Shown in pieces: positions 34,353-44,086 of a stretch of 64,000 nt of DNA; position 1 is the stretch's first letter; the number at the start of each line of letters is the position of its first letter. The notes beneath the pieces were generated by a model. The model had not been told where the DNA came from, did not search any database, and saw only the letters and a list, made by a program, of their open reading frames with translations. The translations under genes were made by a program, and so were the position numbers. The stretch is from Bifidobacterium hapali. Its GTDB lineage: Bacteria; Actinomycetota; Actinomycetes; Actinomycetales; Bifidobacteriaceae. Location of the stretch: contig NZ_MWWY01000035.1 of assembly GCF_002259755.1 (NCBI RefSeq), positions 1 through 64,000 of the forward strand. Reading direction: 5' to 3'.

Positions 34353-35747
34353 TCACAGTACGGCGTTCAAAATGAAGTCGAGCACGAACAGGATCGCAAC
34401 AACCCAAATCACCGGGTGCACCTTGTTCGCCTTCTTCTTGCAGGTCATCACGATGCAGTACATGATGAAACCGCCGGCGATACCGTACGAAATCGAGTAC
34501 GAGAAGGCCATGAACACAGCCGCGAAGAACGCCGGAATCGCCTCGGTAATATCATCCCAAGCGATTTCCTTAAGCGAAGCAGCCATCATGCAGCCGACGA
34601 TCACGAGAACGCCAGCAGTCGCAGCGGACGGCACCGCGGAAATCACCGGAGACAGGAACGCAGACAGCGCGAAGCAGATCGCAACGACCACCGACGTCAA
34701 ACCAGTGCGACCGCCGGCCGCGATACCAGCCGACGACTCAACATACGTAGTCGTGTTCGACGTACCGCAGATCGCACCGATCGACGTTGCGATCGAATCA
34801 GCAAACAGCGCGCGATCCATCTTCGAGGAGAAGCCGGAACCGTTTTCGAGCGCCTTCTCGTCCTCCGCAGAGAAGATGCCAGTGCGGCGACCGGTGCCGA
34901 TGAACGTGCCGATCGTGTCGAACGTGTCGGACATCGAGAACGCGAAAATCGTCACGATCACAAGCGGCAGGCGAGCCACGTCAGAGAACAGAGCCGGGAA
35001 GCCAGCACCCGTGAAAATCACGCCGAACGTCTGCGGAAGCTGCGCGAACGTGTCACCGATCGACACCGACTGACCGAAATTCGTCACGCCGAACGGAATA
35101 CCGACGATCGTGGTGAGCGCGATTGCCAACAGCATGCCGCCCTTGACTTTGAGCACAGTAAACACGATCGCCAGCAGCAAACCGATCAGGAACACCCACA
35201 GAACCTTGTCGTTGAACGTGGCAAGACCCGGCGTCGCAGCAACCGCGCCACCCTTCGCAGCAGCCTTCGGATCGCCCGGCGTGAACTTGATCAGGCCAAC
35301 GTTGAGCATGCCAACATACGCGACGAACAGACCGATACCGCCGCCGATCGCATGCTGCAACATTTCAGGAATCGCCTGAATAATCATCTTACGAATCTTG
35401 GTAACGGTGATCACGATATTGATCAGGCCGCACAGGAACACCATGCACAGCGTCTCCTGCCAAGTGAAACCGAGGCCGAAGCAGACCGTGTACGTGAAGA
35501 ACGCGTTCAGACCCATGCCAGCGGCCTGCGCGTACGGAACGTTAGCGAACAGACCCATGATGAGCGTGCCGATGATCGCGGCGATAATCGTCGCGAGGAA
35601 CACACCACCCCACGGCATACCGGTCTGGCTCAGAATCTGCGGATTGACGACGATAATGTAGCTCATGGCGAAGAACGTGGTCAGACCGGCCATGACCTCA
35701 GTGGACACGGTGGTGCCGTTCTCCTTCAGATGGAAGAACTTCTCCAT
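34353..35747 (-). CDS. Purine (guanine/hypoxanthine) permease, AzgA type
   Basis: The 464-residue NCS2-family transporter starts MEKFFHLKENGTTVSTEVMA. It carries FFAMSYIIVVNPQIL, AAGMGLNAFFTY, FSMSDTFDTIGT and GTSNTTTYVESSAGIAAGGR, all typical of the AzgA/PbuG branch for adenine, guanine or hypoxanthine rather than xanthine/uracil. About 12-14 membrane segments. A purine riboswitch is common for such genes, but none was recognised in the roughly 190 bp upstream. Confidence 0.92.
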   Translation of the reverse strand: MEKFFHLKENGTTVSTEVMAGLTTFFAMSYIIVVNPQILSQTGMPWGGVFLATIIAAIIGTLIMGLFANVPYAQAAGMGLNAFFTYTVCFGLGFTWQETLCMVFLCGLINIVITVTKIRKMIIQAIPEMLQHAIGGGIGLFVAYVGMLNVGLIKFTPGDPKAAAKGGAVAATPGLATFNDKVLWVFLIGLLLAIVFTVLKVKGGMLLAIALTTIVGIPFGVTNFGQSVSIGDTFAQLPQTFGVIFTGAGFPALFSDVARLPLVIVTIFAFSMSDTFDTIGTFIGTGRRTGIFSAEDEKALENGSGFSSKMDRALFADSIATSIGAICGTSNTTTYVESSAGIAAGGRTGLTSVVVAICFALSAFLSPVISAVPSAATAGVLVIVGCMMAASLKEIAWDDITEAIPAFFAAVFMAFSYSISYGIAGGFIMYCIVMTCKKKANKVHPVIWVVAILFVLDFILNAVL

Positions 35748-35943
35748 ATATCTCTGCTTCCTTTTCTTGGGTTGTTAGGGACTCAAGCGCCTTGCGGTGA
35801 TGCGTCCCAGCGAGAATCGCGACTCGCTGTTCGCGTGAACGCGCTTACCATAGCACCGGCGTAAGTCATGGAGGTTTCGTGAATGCGTCTCGCATGTCGA
35901 GCGGTCGGTACATCTTTCTTTAATCGTCTATCCTGTAATGAAG

Positions 35944-35960
35944 TTATCCACATATCCACA
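35944..35960 (+). promoter_or_regulatory. DnaA-box-like sites before the nuclease-like gene
   Basis: TTATCCACA followed directly by TATCCACA, two direct sites. Confidence 0.5.
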
Positions 35961-36012
35961 ATTCGCGACTGCGCACGTCGCGCATCAACCAGCAATCCGC
36001 TACAGTCAGCAC

Positions 36013-36918
36013 ATGGACGACTCCACGCTCATGCAGTCACTCGCCGAACACCAAGCCGCGATGATTCGACGATGTGTAGACGAAACGCAACGATTACAGC
36101 GCAAGCTACTGTTCGGTATGACCACATCACTCGCGTTACAATCCATTGCGCAACCCGACCACTGCGATCTTGACACCAGCCTGTTGCATACCGTCTCTAG
36201 GACCTCAGCCAAACGTGTTCGGACTGTTAAATCTTCAAGTGAAGCGCACATCTGGAAATACGTCAACGAGGACGCATGTGTTCAAATCAGTACCAATGTC
36301 TACACACTTGACTTGCTGCACACATGGGCACAGTTGTCCACTCATCTTCCGCTCATAGACCTTGTGATTCTCGGCGATGCGATTCTTACACGACGGGATG
36401 CTCCATCATCTTGTCTTGCGGAATTTACTCGCAATCTTGGGTACTTCCGAGGCAAGCAACAGTGTCGGCAAGCGGCAAAACTCGTGAGTACACGAGTGCA
36501 ATCGCCAATGGAAACAAAAGTGCGCCTTGCAGCATCTCGCCACGGACTGCCGAAAGCGGTTACTAATTACACCGTACCTGATGCGCGATTCTCATCAGGC
36601 ATTGATATGACGCTGGACTTGGCATGGCCAAACTACCGCGTTGCAGTCGAATATGACGGTGATCATCATCGCACTGATAAAACACAATGGCGGCGGGACA
36701 GGGAGAAACGTGAATATTTGCAAAGTCACGAGTGGATTATCATGTCTATCACAGCCGCGAATGTGGCGGATGATATGGCACGCGCCGAATTTGCGCTTCG
36801 TCTTGCGCGATATCTTGCCAATCGCGGGGCAACATTTACGTTCAAGGTTTTGGCGATGAGTTTAGAAGAGACTGCACGGTTGCAGGATGCTGAGAATACT
36901 GACAAGAAACCACGATAG
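36013..36918 (+). CDS. Solitary nuclease-like protein (DUF559/Vsr-fold C-terminus)
   Basis: The protein has about 301 residues from ATG 36013 (MDDSTLMQSLAEHQ); an ATG at 35938 would add 25 residues and overlap DnaA-box-like sites. The C-terminal third reads IDMTLDLAWPNYRVAVEYDG then DHHRTDKTQWRRDREKREYL, the pattern of DUF559/Vsr-type endonuclease folds that often end actinobacterial AbiEi-like proteins. The N-terminal part is helical and has no clear motif. No partner methylase, helicase or toxin is next to it. It may be a defence or repair relic. Codon use is less GC-rich than in its neighbours. Confidence 0.6.
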   Translation: MDDSTLMQSLAEHQAAMIRRCVDETQRLQRKLLFGMTTSLALQSIAQPDHCDLDTSLLHTVSRTSAKRVRTVKSSSEAHIWKYVNEDACVQISTNVYTLDLLHTWAQLSTHLPLIDLVILGDAILTRRDAPSSCLAEFTRNLGYFRGKQQCRQAAKLVSTRVQSPMETKVRLAASRHGLPKAVTNYTVPDARFSSGIDMTLDLAWPNYRVAVEYDGDHHRTDKTQWRRDREKREYLQSHEWIIMSITAANVADDMARAEFALRLARYLANRGATFTFKVLAMSLEETARLQDAENTDKKPR

Positions 36919-36952
36919 GGGGGTAGAAATACGTACGAGGATTCGAAAAATT

Positions 36953-37163
36953 TGTCTCCAAATTACATATAGAGGATATTACAGTTTTGGAGACAAGCAT
37001 CGCATGTGACTGATGTTGCTAGCAAAATGCAAAATGGCGGAATTCCAATGATTTGCGAAACTCACGGATTGTCTTTACTTACGAAAAGTGGCAAATTAAA
37101 CGATTTGGAGACAGAAATTTTGTCTCCAAATTTGGGATAGACCTCATTTTTTATTTGGAGACA
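36953..37163. repeat. Family F palindromes (43 bp)
   Basis: Units at 36953-36995 and 37121-37163 have arms TGTCTCCAAA and TTTGGAGACA and are 43 bp long. A worn one lies at about 37070-37113 (51 bp before the last). The stretch is AT-rich compared with its surroundings. Confidence 0.7.
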
Positions 37164-37179
37164 CTTCGAGGCTATGTGC

Positions 37180-37229
37180 GTGGCGGAAAACGCTCGCTAA
37201 GCGTGTCGCCAGCGAGCGTTTTCCGCCAC
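37180..37229. repeat. Family A unit (50 bp), perfect palindrome
   Basis: Arms GTGGCGGAAAACGCTCGCT and AGCGAGCGTTTTCCGCCAC are fully complementary over 19 bp. Confidence 0.9.
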
Positions 37230-37266
37230 GCAGTATGGGCGAACGCTCATATTAACCATCAATACG

Positions 37267-37297
37267 CAAAAAAGCCTCGCACAAGGCGAGGCTTTCC
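37267..37297 (-). terminator. Terminator of the pst operon
   Basis: AAGCCTCGC and GCGAGGCTT pair, followed on the minus strand by TTTTTT. It lies 12 bp past the pstB stop. Confidence 0.88.
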
Positions 37298-37308
37298 AGA
37301 CGGCAATA

Positions 37309-38088
37309 TCAGCCGAAGCGGCCGGAGACGTAGCGCTCGGCCTCTTCGTTCTGCGGGTTGTTGAACATCGTGGTGGTATCCGCGAAGTACTCAAGGTGAC
37401 CAGGCTGGCCAACGGCCTTGAGGTTGAAGAACGCGGTGTAATCAGCGATACGAGCAGCCTGCTGCATGTTGTGGGTCACGATCACGATCGTGTAATCGCC
37501 CTTGAGCTCCTGAATCAGGTCCTCAACAGCGAGCGTCGAGATCGGGTCCAGAGCGGAGCACGGCTCGTCCATCAGCAGCACCTGCGGGTGCACGGCAACG
37601 GCACGCGCGATGCACAGACGCTGCTGCTGACCACCGGACAGACCAATACCCGGGTTGTCAAGACGATCCTTGACTTCGTTCCACAGATTAGCGCCGCGCA
37701 GAGCCCACTCAACAAGATCGTCCGCGTCAGACTTGGAGATCTTACGGTTGTTCAGGCGCACACCAGCGAGCACGTTCTCACGAATCGACATCGTCGGGAA
37801 CGGGTTCGGGCGCTGGAACACCATGCCGACGTCACGACGCACGGACACCGGGTCCACGTCCTTGTCGTACAGGTTCTTGCCTTCGAGCAGCACCTCACCC
37901 TTGACGTGAGCGCCAGGGATGATCTCGTGCATACGGTCGAGGGTGCGCAGCACGGTCGACTTGCCACAGCCGGACGGTCCGATGAACGCGGTCACCTTGT
38001 TCGGCTCAATGTTGATGTTCACATCTTCCACAGCGAGGAAGTCACCGTAGTAGATATTCAGATGGTTGACATCAATGCGTTGTCCCAT
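37309..38088 (-). CDS. pstB: Phosphate ABC transporter ATP-binding protein
   Basis: 259 residues with Walker [10 protein letters not shown], the ABC signature LSGGQQQRL and Walker [24 protein letters not shown] is the Q-loop region typical of PstB. It drives phosphate uptake through PstA-PstC. Last gene of pstSCAB, 43 bp after pstA. Confidence 0.97.
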   Translation of the reverse strand: MGQRIDVNHLNIYYGDFLAVEDVNINIEPNKVTAFIGPSGCGKSTVLRTLDRMHEIIPGAHVKGEVLLEGKNLYDKDVDPVSVRRDVGMVFQRPNPFPTMSIRENVLAGVRLNNRKISKSDADDLVEWALRGANLWNEVKDRLDNPGIGLSGGQQQRLCIARAVAVHPQVLLMDEPCSALDPISTLAVEDLIQELKGDYTIVIVTHNMQQAARIADYTAFFNLKAVGQPGHLEYFADTTTMFNNPQNEEAERYVSGRFG

Positions 38089-38131
38089 TTGAATTCCTTA
38101 TTTGTTATTGACAGTGCGATCAACAGTGCGA

Positions 38132-39133
38132 TCAGCGTTCGGACTTCACGGCGAAGACCTTCGCCACGAGACGGCCGATACCGTTGAGGATGAGGACGAT
38201 CAGGATCAGCACGAGAGCAGCAGCCCACGAACGCTCCATAGGGATCGTCGTGACGCAAGCGGCGGTCGCGTTAGCCGGGCAGTTAGCGTTGAGCTTGGAG
38301 TACTCCTGATAGACGTACACAGGCAGCGTGGTCATCTTACCTGCGAACAGGTTGGCGTTCGTAGACGCAATGTAACCAGCGGTCATGAGCAGCGGAGCAG
38401 TCTCACCAATGACACGAGCGATTGCGAGGATGCAGCCAGAGACGATACCCGGCAGTGCGGTGCGCAGCACGATCTTGGTGATCGTACGCTGCTTGGTGAC
38501 GCCGAGTGCGTAGGAGGCTTCACGCAGATCGTTCGGGACGATCTTGAGCATTTCCTCGCTGGACTTGACGACGGTCGGCAGCATCAGCAAGGAGAGAGAA
38601 ACAGAACCTGCGAAGCCGTTGACCGAGCCAGGTCCGATGAGGATCGTGAACACTGAGAACGCGAACAGACCAGCGACGATGGACGGGATACCGCTCATGA
38701 CGTCGACGAGCAGCGTGATGGTCTGTGCCAGCTTGCCGCCGTGTGCGTATTCGACGAGGTAGACCGCGCACATCAAGCCGATGGGGATGGAGATAACCAT
38801 TGCGCCGGCAGTGATTTCGAGCGTACCGATGATGGCGTGGACCACACCACCGTAGCCGCCGGACGGAGTCGGGTTACCACCGACCACACCGGTCATGTTG
38901 TAGGTCAGGAAGTTGAGGTTCAGACGCTTCAAACCATTGACCAACGTGGTCCACAGGACGGAAACCAGCGGGATGCAGGCGACCACGAACGCGAGGGCGA
39001 TCAGGACGGTCATAATGGCATCCTTGCGCTTACGCGATGCGATCAGCGAGCGGGTCGGCTTGAACTTGTCGAAGTCGATGGTAGGCGCGCCGTCGAGCGA
39101 AGCCTTGGGATCTACAGTCAGGTCAGCCATCAT
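38132..39133 (-). CDS. pstA: Phosphate ABC transporter permease PstA
   Basis: The 333-residue permease has six membrane segments and the EAA-like loop EASYALGVTKQRTITKIVLR. The ATG overlaps the pstC stop, so translation is coupled. The loop between the fifth and sixth segments (YSKLNANCPANATAACVTTI) is longer than usual. Confidence 0.96.
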   Translation of the reverse strand: MMADLTVDPKASLDGAPTIDFDKFKPTRSLIASRKRKDAIMTVLIALAFVVACIPLVSVLWTTLVNGLKRLNLNFLTYNMTGVVGGNPTPSGGYGGVVHAIIGTLEITAGAMVISIPIGLMCAVYLVEYAHGGKLAQTITLLVDVMSGIPSIVAGLFAFSVFTILIGPGSVNGFAGSVSLSLLMLPTVVKSSEEMLKIVPNDLREASYALGVTKQRTITKIVLRTALPGIVSGCILAIARVIGETAPLLMTAGYIASTNANLFAGKMTTLPVYVYQEYSKLNANCPANATAACVTTIPMERSWAAALVLILIVLILNGIGRLVAKVFAVKSER

Positions 39134-40086
39134 GCAACCTTCTTCTCAGTGATACGGCGTGCGATGTAGTTCACCACAAACGTGATGAGGAACAGGACAA
39201 GACCGGTACCGATCAGGACCGACACACCAAGTTCGTTGGCTTCAGGGTACTGAGCAGCGATGTTTGCAGCGATAGTCTGGTTCTGCGATGCCTGCAGCAG
39301 CTTGAACGAGTAGGTCAAGCCCGGAGACAGGATCATCAAGACGGCCATCGTCTCACCAAGTGCACGGCCGAGGCCCAGCATGGAAGCGGAAACCACACCA
39401 GACTTACCGAACGGAAGTACGGCGAGCTTGATCATTTCCCACTTGGTTGCGCCGAGTGCGAGAGCGGCTTCCTGCTGCAGACGCGGAGCCTGCAGGAAGA
39501 TATCGCGCGACAGCGAGGTGATGATCGGCAGGATCATGACGGCGAGCACGACGGCGACAGTTGCGACCGTACGAGACGGATTCGCGGCAGGACCGTTGAA
39601 CAGCGGGATGACGCCGAGGTAGGTTGCCACCCAGTTCCAGAACGGGTAGATGGCCGGGACCAGAATCAGGCCGCCCCACAGACCGTAGATAACGGACGGA
39701 ATTGCGGCGAGCAGATCGACCACGTAGCTGAGCGCGGTGGCGAGGTTCTTCGGTGCGTAATGCGAAATGAACAACGCAATACCGATCGAGATGAAGAACG
39801 AAATGATCAGGGCGAGGGCAGAAACGAGCACGGTACCGAAAAGCAGCGGCCCAACGTAGCCCCAGAAGTTTGATGCCTTACCACCGGTGAAATCAGAGAT
39901 GGTCTGGCTGTTGGCACCTTGATCACCACCGATAAGCGGCCATGCCTGCACCAGCAGGAAGAGGAAGACAGCAGCGAGCACCACGAGGATCAGGATGCCG
40001 CAGGCATATGCGATGCCCCTGAACACCTTATCCGCGGTCTTGCCGCTGGCGGCCGGCATAACGGCCGCAGAGCTTTGCGAACTCAC
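39130..40086 (-). CDS. pstC: Phosphate ABC transporter permease PstC
   Basis: 318 residues with six membrane segments; EAALALGATKWEMIKLAVLP is the cytoplasmic loop that contacts PstB. ILSPGLTYSFKLLQASQNQT is typical of PstC. It is second in the operon, after a stable hairpin that follows pstS. Confidence 0.96.
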   Translation of the reverse strand: MSSQSSAAVMPAASGKTADKVFRGIAYACGILILVVLAAVFLFLLVQAWPLIGGDQGANSQTISDFTGGKASNFWGYVGPLLFGTVLVSALALIISFFISIGIALFISHYAPKNLATALSYVVDLLAAIPSVIYGLWGGLILVPAIYPFWNWVATYLGVIPLFNGPAANPSRTVATVAVVLAVMILPIITSLSRDIFLQAPRLQQEAALALGATKWEMIKLAVLPFGKSGVVSASMLGLGRALGETMAVLMILSPGLTYSFKLLQASQNQTIAANIAAQYPEANELGVSVLIGTGLVLFLITFVVNYIARRITEKKVA

Positions 40087-40140
40087 AGGTTCTCCTTATT
40101 ACGGGTTACCAGTTTGTTGATGATTCTTTAAGAACGGGAT

Positions 40141-40178
40141 TCAGGCCGCAACCGCACTATGGCAGCTGCGGCCTGAAT
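40141..40178 (-). terminator. Hairpin between pstS and pstC
   Basis: CAGGCCGCA and TGCGGCCTG form the stem, with a second small pairing inside. It probably limits read-through or protects pstS mRNA so that more PstS than permease is made, which is common for this operon. Confidence 0.7.
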
Positions 40179-40212
40179 TTACCGACCTTGAATGCTGTTA
40201 GTCAGCACCGAA

Positions 40213-41355
40213 TCACTTGGTCTTGATGGCCTCGATGGAAGCGGCATCCTTCTGAGCGAGGGAATCCGGCAGCGGGGCGGAGCCAGCAGCGGAAGCAGCA
40301 GCCTGCTGACCTTCGGAGCTGGTGACGTAGGTCAGCCAAGCCTTGACGAATTCAGCGGTCTTGGTGTCCTTGTACTCCGGGCAAGCGATCATGTAGGAAA
40401 CCAGAACGATCGGGTAAGCACCCTCGGTGGTGGTCTGGTGGTTGATCTTCACGACGACACGGTTGTCACCGGTTGCGGAGCTGTCGAGCTCGGAATCGTC
40501 GATGACCTTGGAGCCACCGTCAGCGGAGATCTCGTTGTACTTGTCGCCAACCTTGACAGCAACGGTGCCGAGGTCGCCAACAGCGGAGAAGTCAGCGTAA
40601 CCGATGGTACCGTCAGCCTGCTTGACGGTGTTCACCACACCAGAGGTACCCTTAGCGCCCTGACCAACCTCGTTCGGCCAGTTCTCGGACAGGTCGTAGC
40701 TCCATGCATCAGGAGCAGCATCCTTGAAGTAGCTCACGAAGTTCTGGGTGGTGCCGGACTTATCGGAACGGTGCACGACGGTGATCGCGGTGTCAGGCAG
40801 GGACAGATCCTTGTTCTGATCAGCGATGGCCGGGTCGTTCCACTTGGTGATCTTGCCGTCGAAGATCTTGGCGATGGTAGCAGCGTCCATGTTGATGTGC
40901 TTGCCAGCGTCGGAGATGCCCTTGAGGTTGAAGATCACGGCGATCGGGGAGATGTAGACCGGGATGTCGAAAGCAGCGCCGGAAGCGCAGACGGACTCGG
41001 ACTTCTTCACATCGTCTTCGGAGAGAGCCTTATCGGAGCCAGCCCAAGCGGTAGCACCGGTCAGGAAGGTCTTGACACCAGCGCCAGAACCGGACGGATC
41101 GTAAGCGATCTTTGCGTCCGGGTTGGTGCCCTGGAAGCCAGCAACCCAAGCCTCAACAGCAGCCTGCTGAGAGGAAGCACCAGCACCGTTGAAGTTGCCG
41201 GAGATCGGCTCTGCCTTGGTGGTGGATTCAGTGGAAGTGTTAGAAGAATTGTTGCCGTTGGAGGCGGTGGTGTTGTCACCGCAGGCAGCGAGGGAAGCCA
41301 GCATCGCGATACCAGAAATGGCCGCGATGGAGCGGAAAAGCACATTCTTGCGCAT
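40213..41355 (-). CDS. pstS: Phosphate-binding lipoprotein PstS
   Basis: The protein of about 380 residues starts MRKNVLFRSIAAISGIAM at 41355; the frame continues 37 codons upstream without support. The lipobox LASLAAC gives lipidated Cys25. FNGAGASSQQAAVEAW and VHRSDKSGTTQNFVSYFK are phosphate-binding regions of the PstS family. It delivers phosphate to PstCAB and is expected to be induced in low phosphate by RegX3, whose genes lie just upstream. Confidence 0.95.
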   Translation of the reverse strand: MRKNVLFRSIAAISGIAMLASLAACGDNTTASNGNNSSNTSTESTTKAEPISGNFNGAGASSQQAAVEAWVAGFQGTNPDAKIAYDPSGSGAGVKTFLTGATAWAGSDKALSEDDVKKSESVCASGAAFDIPVYISPIAVIFNLKGISDAGKHINMDAATIAKIFDGKITKWNDPAIADQNKDLSLPDTAITVVHRSDKSGTTQNFVSYFKDAAPDAWSYDLSENWPNEVGQGAKGTSGVVNTVKQADGTIGYADFSAVGDLGTVAVKVGDKYNEISADGGSKVIDDSELDSSATGDNRVVVKINHQTTTEGAYPIVLVSYMIACPEYKDTKTAEFVKAWLTYVTSSEGQQAAASAAGSAPLPDSLAQKDAASIEAIKTK

Positions 41356-41531
41356 GTCTATTCTCTCTATTCTGTCAATCAATCTTTTTGACAATTCAAG
41401 CCTATGGGAGATTTTGCGCTTCGATATCCAAAATCGGTGAACGTAAGATGAACAGTTGCCAATCAATCCGACTACGCCGTAGCTACGTTGCTTTCAGCGG
41501 GGATGGGGATGTGCGTGCGCAACATACACGC

Positions 41532-41653
41532 GTGGCGGTTTTCTCTCGCTGCGGTGCCCGCCAGCGAGAGAAAACCGCCACTGCGGCCGTCTGAGCACTG
41601 TGAGTGGCGGAAATGTCTCGCTTAGCGGTAGCTAAGCGAGACATTTCCGCCAC
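41532..41653. repeat. Family A pair with a 22-bp spacer
   Basis: Units 41532-41581 and 41604-41653, start-to-start 72 bp instead of 62. The second is a perfect 23-bp-arm palindrome whose core (AAATGTCTCG with CGAGACATTT) differs from all other A units on both arms. Apart from these the gap 41356-41737 shows only the pstS promoter region. Confidence 0.9.
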
Positions 41654-41737
41654 TCACAGCAGCAGCGCGTTAGTAATTACAGGACGAGCTGGCCGTGCGC
41701 ACCAGCGCACGCGCTGAACACAGTGTGATGCGAAGCA

Positions 41738-42442
41738 TCACTCCGTTGGACTATCGATCTTATACCCGAGGCCGCGCACGGTGGTCAGGTACTTGGGGTG
41801 CGCCGGATCGACTTCGATCTTGGCGCGCACACGCTTGACGTGCACGTCAAGCGTCTTCGTGTCGCCAACATAATCCGAACCCCAAATGCGGTCGATGAGC
41901 TGGTGGCGCGTCATCACGCGACCCTTGTTCTGCATGAGATACTCAAGCAGTTCAAATTCCTTCAGCGGGAAGAACACGTTCTCGCCGCGCACCGATACCT
42001 GATGCTGACCGATGTGCATCACAATATCGCCGCACGTCAGTGGCATATCGCCGTCCACGCTACCCGCAACTTCAGCGACCATCTGATTGCGCCGCAGTAC
42101 TGCACGAATACGCGCGAGCAACTCACGGAACGAGTACGGTTTCGTCACGTAATCATCCGCACCGATTTCAAGTCCCACGACTTTGTCGATTTCCGCGCTT
42201 TTTGCGGTGAGCATGATGATTGGCACGCGGCTTTGCTCACGAATACGACGGCACAGTGCGGTTCCGTCGAGTCCTGGCAGCATGAGATCAAGCAGGATCA
42301 AGTCATACCCGCCTTGAGTGAATAATTCCAACCCTTCTTCGCCGGTTGCGGCCGCGGATACGTCGTAACCTTCACGCGTAAGCTGGTACACCAATGGTTC
42401 TCGATACGATTCCTCGTCTTCGACGATGAGAATGCGGGTCAT
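41738..42442 (-). CDS. regX3: OmpR-family response regulator RegX3 (PhoB-like)
   Basis: The 234-residue protein has a receiver domain with the phosphorylation site Asp52 (LILLDLMLPG) and Lys in MLTAKSAEI, then a winged-helix domain ending RVRAKIEVDPAHPKYLTTVR and GLGYKI. It lies downstream of its kinase gene and upstream of pstSCAB, all on one strand. This points to phosphate-starvation control as in mycobacteria and Corynebacterium. Confidence 0.93.
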   Translation of the reverse strand: MTRILIVEDEESYREPLVYQLTREGYDVSAAATGEEGLELFTQGGYDLILLDLMLPGLDGTALCRRIREQSRVPIIMLTAKSAEIDKVVGLEIGADDYVTKPYSFRELLARIRAVLRRNQMVAEVAGSVDGDMPLTCGDIVMHIGQHQVSVRGENVFFPLKEFELLEYLMQNKGRVMTRHQLIDRIWGSDYVGDTKTLDVHVKRVRAKIEVDPAHPKYLTTVRGLGYKIDSPTE

Positions 42443-42604
42443 GTGTTTCTATCCTGTTCCTTCATTGCCTATAAACGTCTCTCGTCCACCACAGGCGACG
42501 ACTACTGCTGAATCAATATCGTAGCCGCTCGGTGAACGCACATTAACGAACTTCGCAAACTACGTACTTAACTCGTTTGACTATATCAACGTAGTTGACT
42601 GCGC

Positions 42605-43918
42605 TCAGAGGCTTACGGACGCATCTTGCGAATCGTCCGCTGGCTGCGACTCATCCGGCGGCGGCGATGGCAGTTCAATAGTAAACGTCGAGCCTTCGCC
42701 TTCGCGCGACCATACCGAAATCGTACCGCCGCATTCTTGCACGCAATGTTTCGTAATCGCCAATCCCAAGCCGGAACCGCCAGTCTCACGCGAGCGCGCA
42801 GGATCAACGCGATAGAACCGTTCAAACACGCGACCAAGCGATTCGGCAGGAATACCAATGCCTTGATCGACGACGCGAATCGTGACTTTGCCATCTTTGC
42901 GCGCGACTCCAACGGCGACAACCGTATGTTCCGGCGAATAATGAATCGCGTTTTCGACGAGATTTTTAACAGCAGTTTTGAGCGATTCTGCGTCGGCCAT
43001 CACGATAATATCCGACTCGTCGCCGTCCGCCGCGCCGGCGGATTCGAGCGGCGCATTCGACCCGTTCAACGTCAGTCGAATATCGATATGCCGCGCATCA
43101 GCTTGCGGCTGATTTTCGCCGATTGCGTCACGTACCACGTCCATAACGTGCACCGGTTTCATGTCAACCACGCCTTCCATCGACTGCGCTTTCTGCAAGT
43201 CAATCAGTCGACGAACCAGCTCAGTAAGTCTGCTCGATTCCTTCGCCACGCGACCGGAGAAATACCGCACAGCATCCGGATCGTCGGCCGCATCAGTAAT
43301 CGTTTCCGCAAGCAACGCGATCGCACCAGCCGGCGTTTTCAACTCGTGCGACACGTTCGTGACGAAATCGCGGCGCATCGTTTCAAAACGACGTTGGTCA
43401 CTCATGTCTTTGAGATAAATGGCATACAAATCGTCAACGACACGCCCGACACGCACACGCAAGTACAAGGTATCCGACGGCACTTCCTGACCAGGCTGCA
43501 AACCGCGACCGTTCAGCTCAGGTGCGTTCGTACGGTCGAGATGATCCATTGACATACTGACTTCGCGTTCGCGCACTGTACCGTCGGCGACGACAAGCGA
43601 GAGAATATCGCCGATTTCGTCCGACGACAGCCGACCGCGCAACACAAGCGCGAACGACTTTGCGCCGGGAGACAAGTAACGGACTTTGCCAGTATGATCG
43701 CACACGATAATCGCGTCCGGCATAGTCTCAACCAGTCCGCGCTCGGCAGCGCGCACCGGTACGTCCGCGCCGAACAGTGATTGCCGAGCCGGGTCGGCAA
43801 TCACTGCATCGGCTTTCTCTTCACCCGCGTCACGGCCAATGCGATACGCGCTCACAGCAACTAGCGCAGCCAAACCCACGATCAGTACCAAGACGATCGC
43901 AATCTGCCACCACGCCAT
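42605..43918 (-). CDS. senX3: Sensor histidine kinase SenX3 (PhoR-like)
   Basis: The kinase has about 437 residues from ATG 43918, set by GGAAAGGTG upstream. One N-terminal membrane segment (WWQIAIVLVLIVGLAALVAV), a PAS-like region, the phospho-accepting His in FVTNVSHELKTPAGA, then N, G1 and G2 boxes (LKTAVKNLVENAIHY, VVDQGIGIPAE, GSGLGLAITK). It phosphorylates RegX3 when phosphate is low; PstSCAB may feed back on it. Gap to regX3 is about 160 bp. Confidence 0.93.
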   Translation of the reverse strand: MAWWQIAIVLVLIVGLAALVAVSAYRIGRDAGEEKADAVIADPARQSLFGADVPVRAAERGLVETMPDAIIVCDHTGKVRYLSPGAKSFALVLRGRLSSDEIGDILSLVVADGTVREREVSMSMDHLDRTNAPELNGRGLQPGQEVPSDTLYLRVRVGRVVDDLYAIYLKDMSDQRRFETMRRDFVTNVSHELKTPAGAIALLAETITDAADDPDAVRYFSGRVAKESSRLTELVRRLIDLQKAQSMEGVVDMKPVHVMDVVRDAIGENQPQADARHIDIRLTLNGSNAPLESAGAADGDESDIIVMADAESLKTAVKNLVENAIHYSPEHTVVAVGVARKDGKVTIRVVDQGIGIPAESLGRVFERFYRVDPARSRETGGSGLGLAITKHCVQECGGTISVWSREGEGSTFTIELPSPPPDESQPADDSQDASVSL

Positions 43919-44086
43919 AGGAACACCTTTCCGAAAATCACATCTATGTGATTCCAGCGTAATGGTCGTCACGCGTTCTTTTGGTAAACGACTACGTAAG
44001 TTCAGTGTTTGTTCATTTTCTAGCCGACACGCCCGGCAGGTTGCGATCAGACGACGCGCGGCTGCGGTACGCGCGCGTTATGTGCG

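Noticed and set aside
34284-35864. 526-codon plus-strand frame opposite the purine permease
   Set aside because: Its product is extremely rich in Arg, His and Glu, as expected of an antisense shadow of a membrane protein gene.
35748-35937. Purine riboswitch upstream of the AzgA-type permease
   Set aside because: The conserved loop motifs of the purine riboswitch were not found in this stretch.
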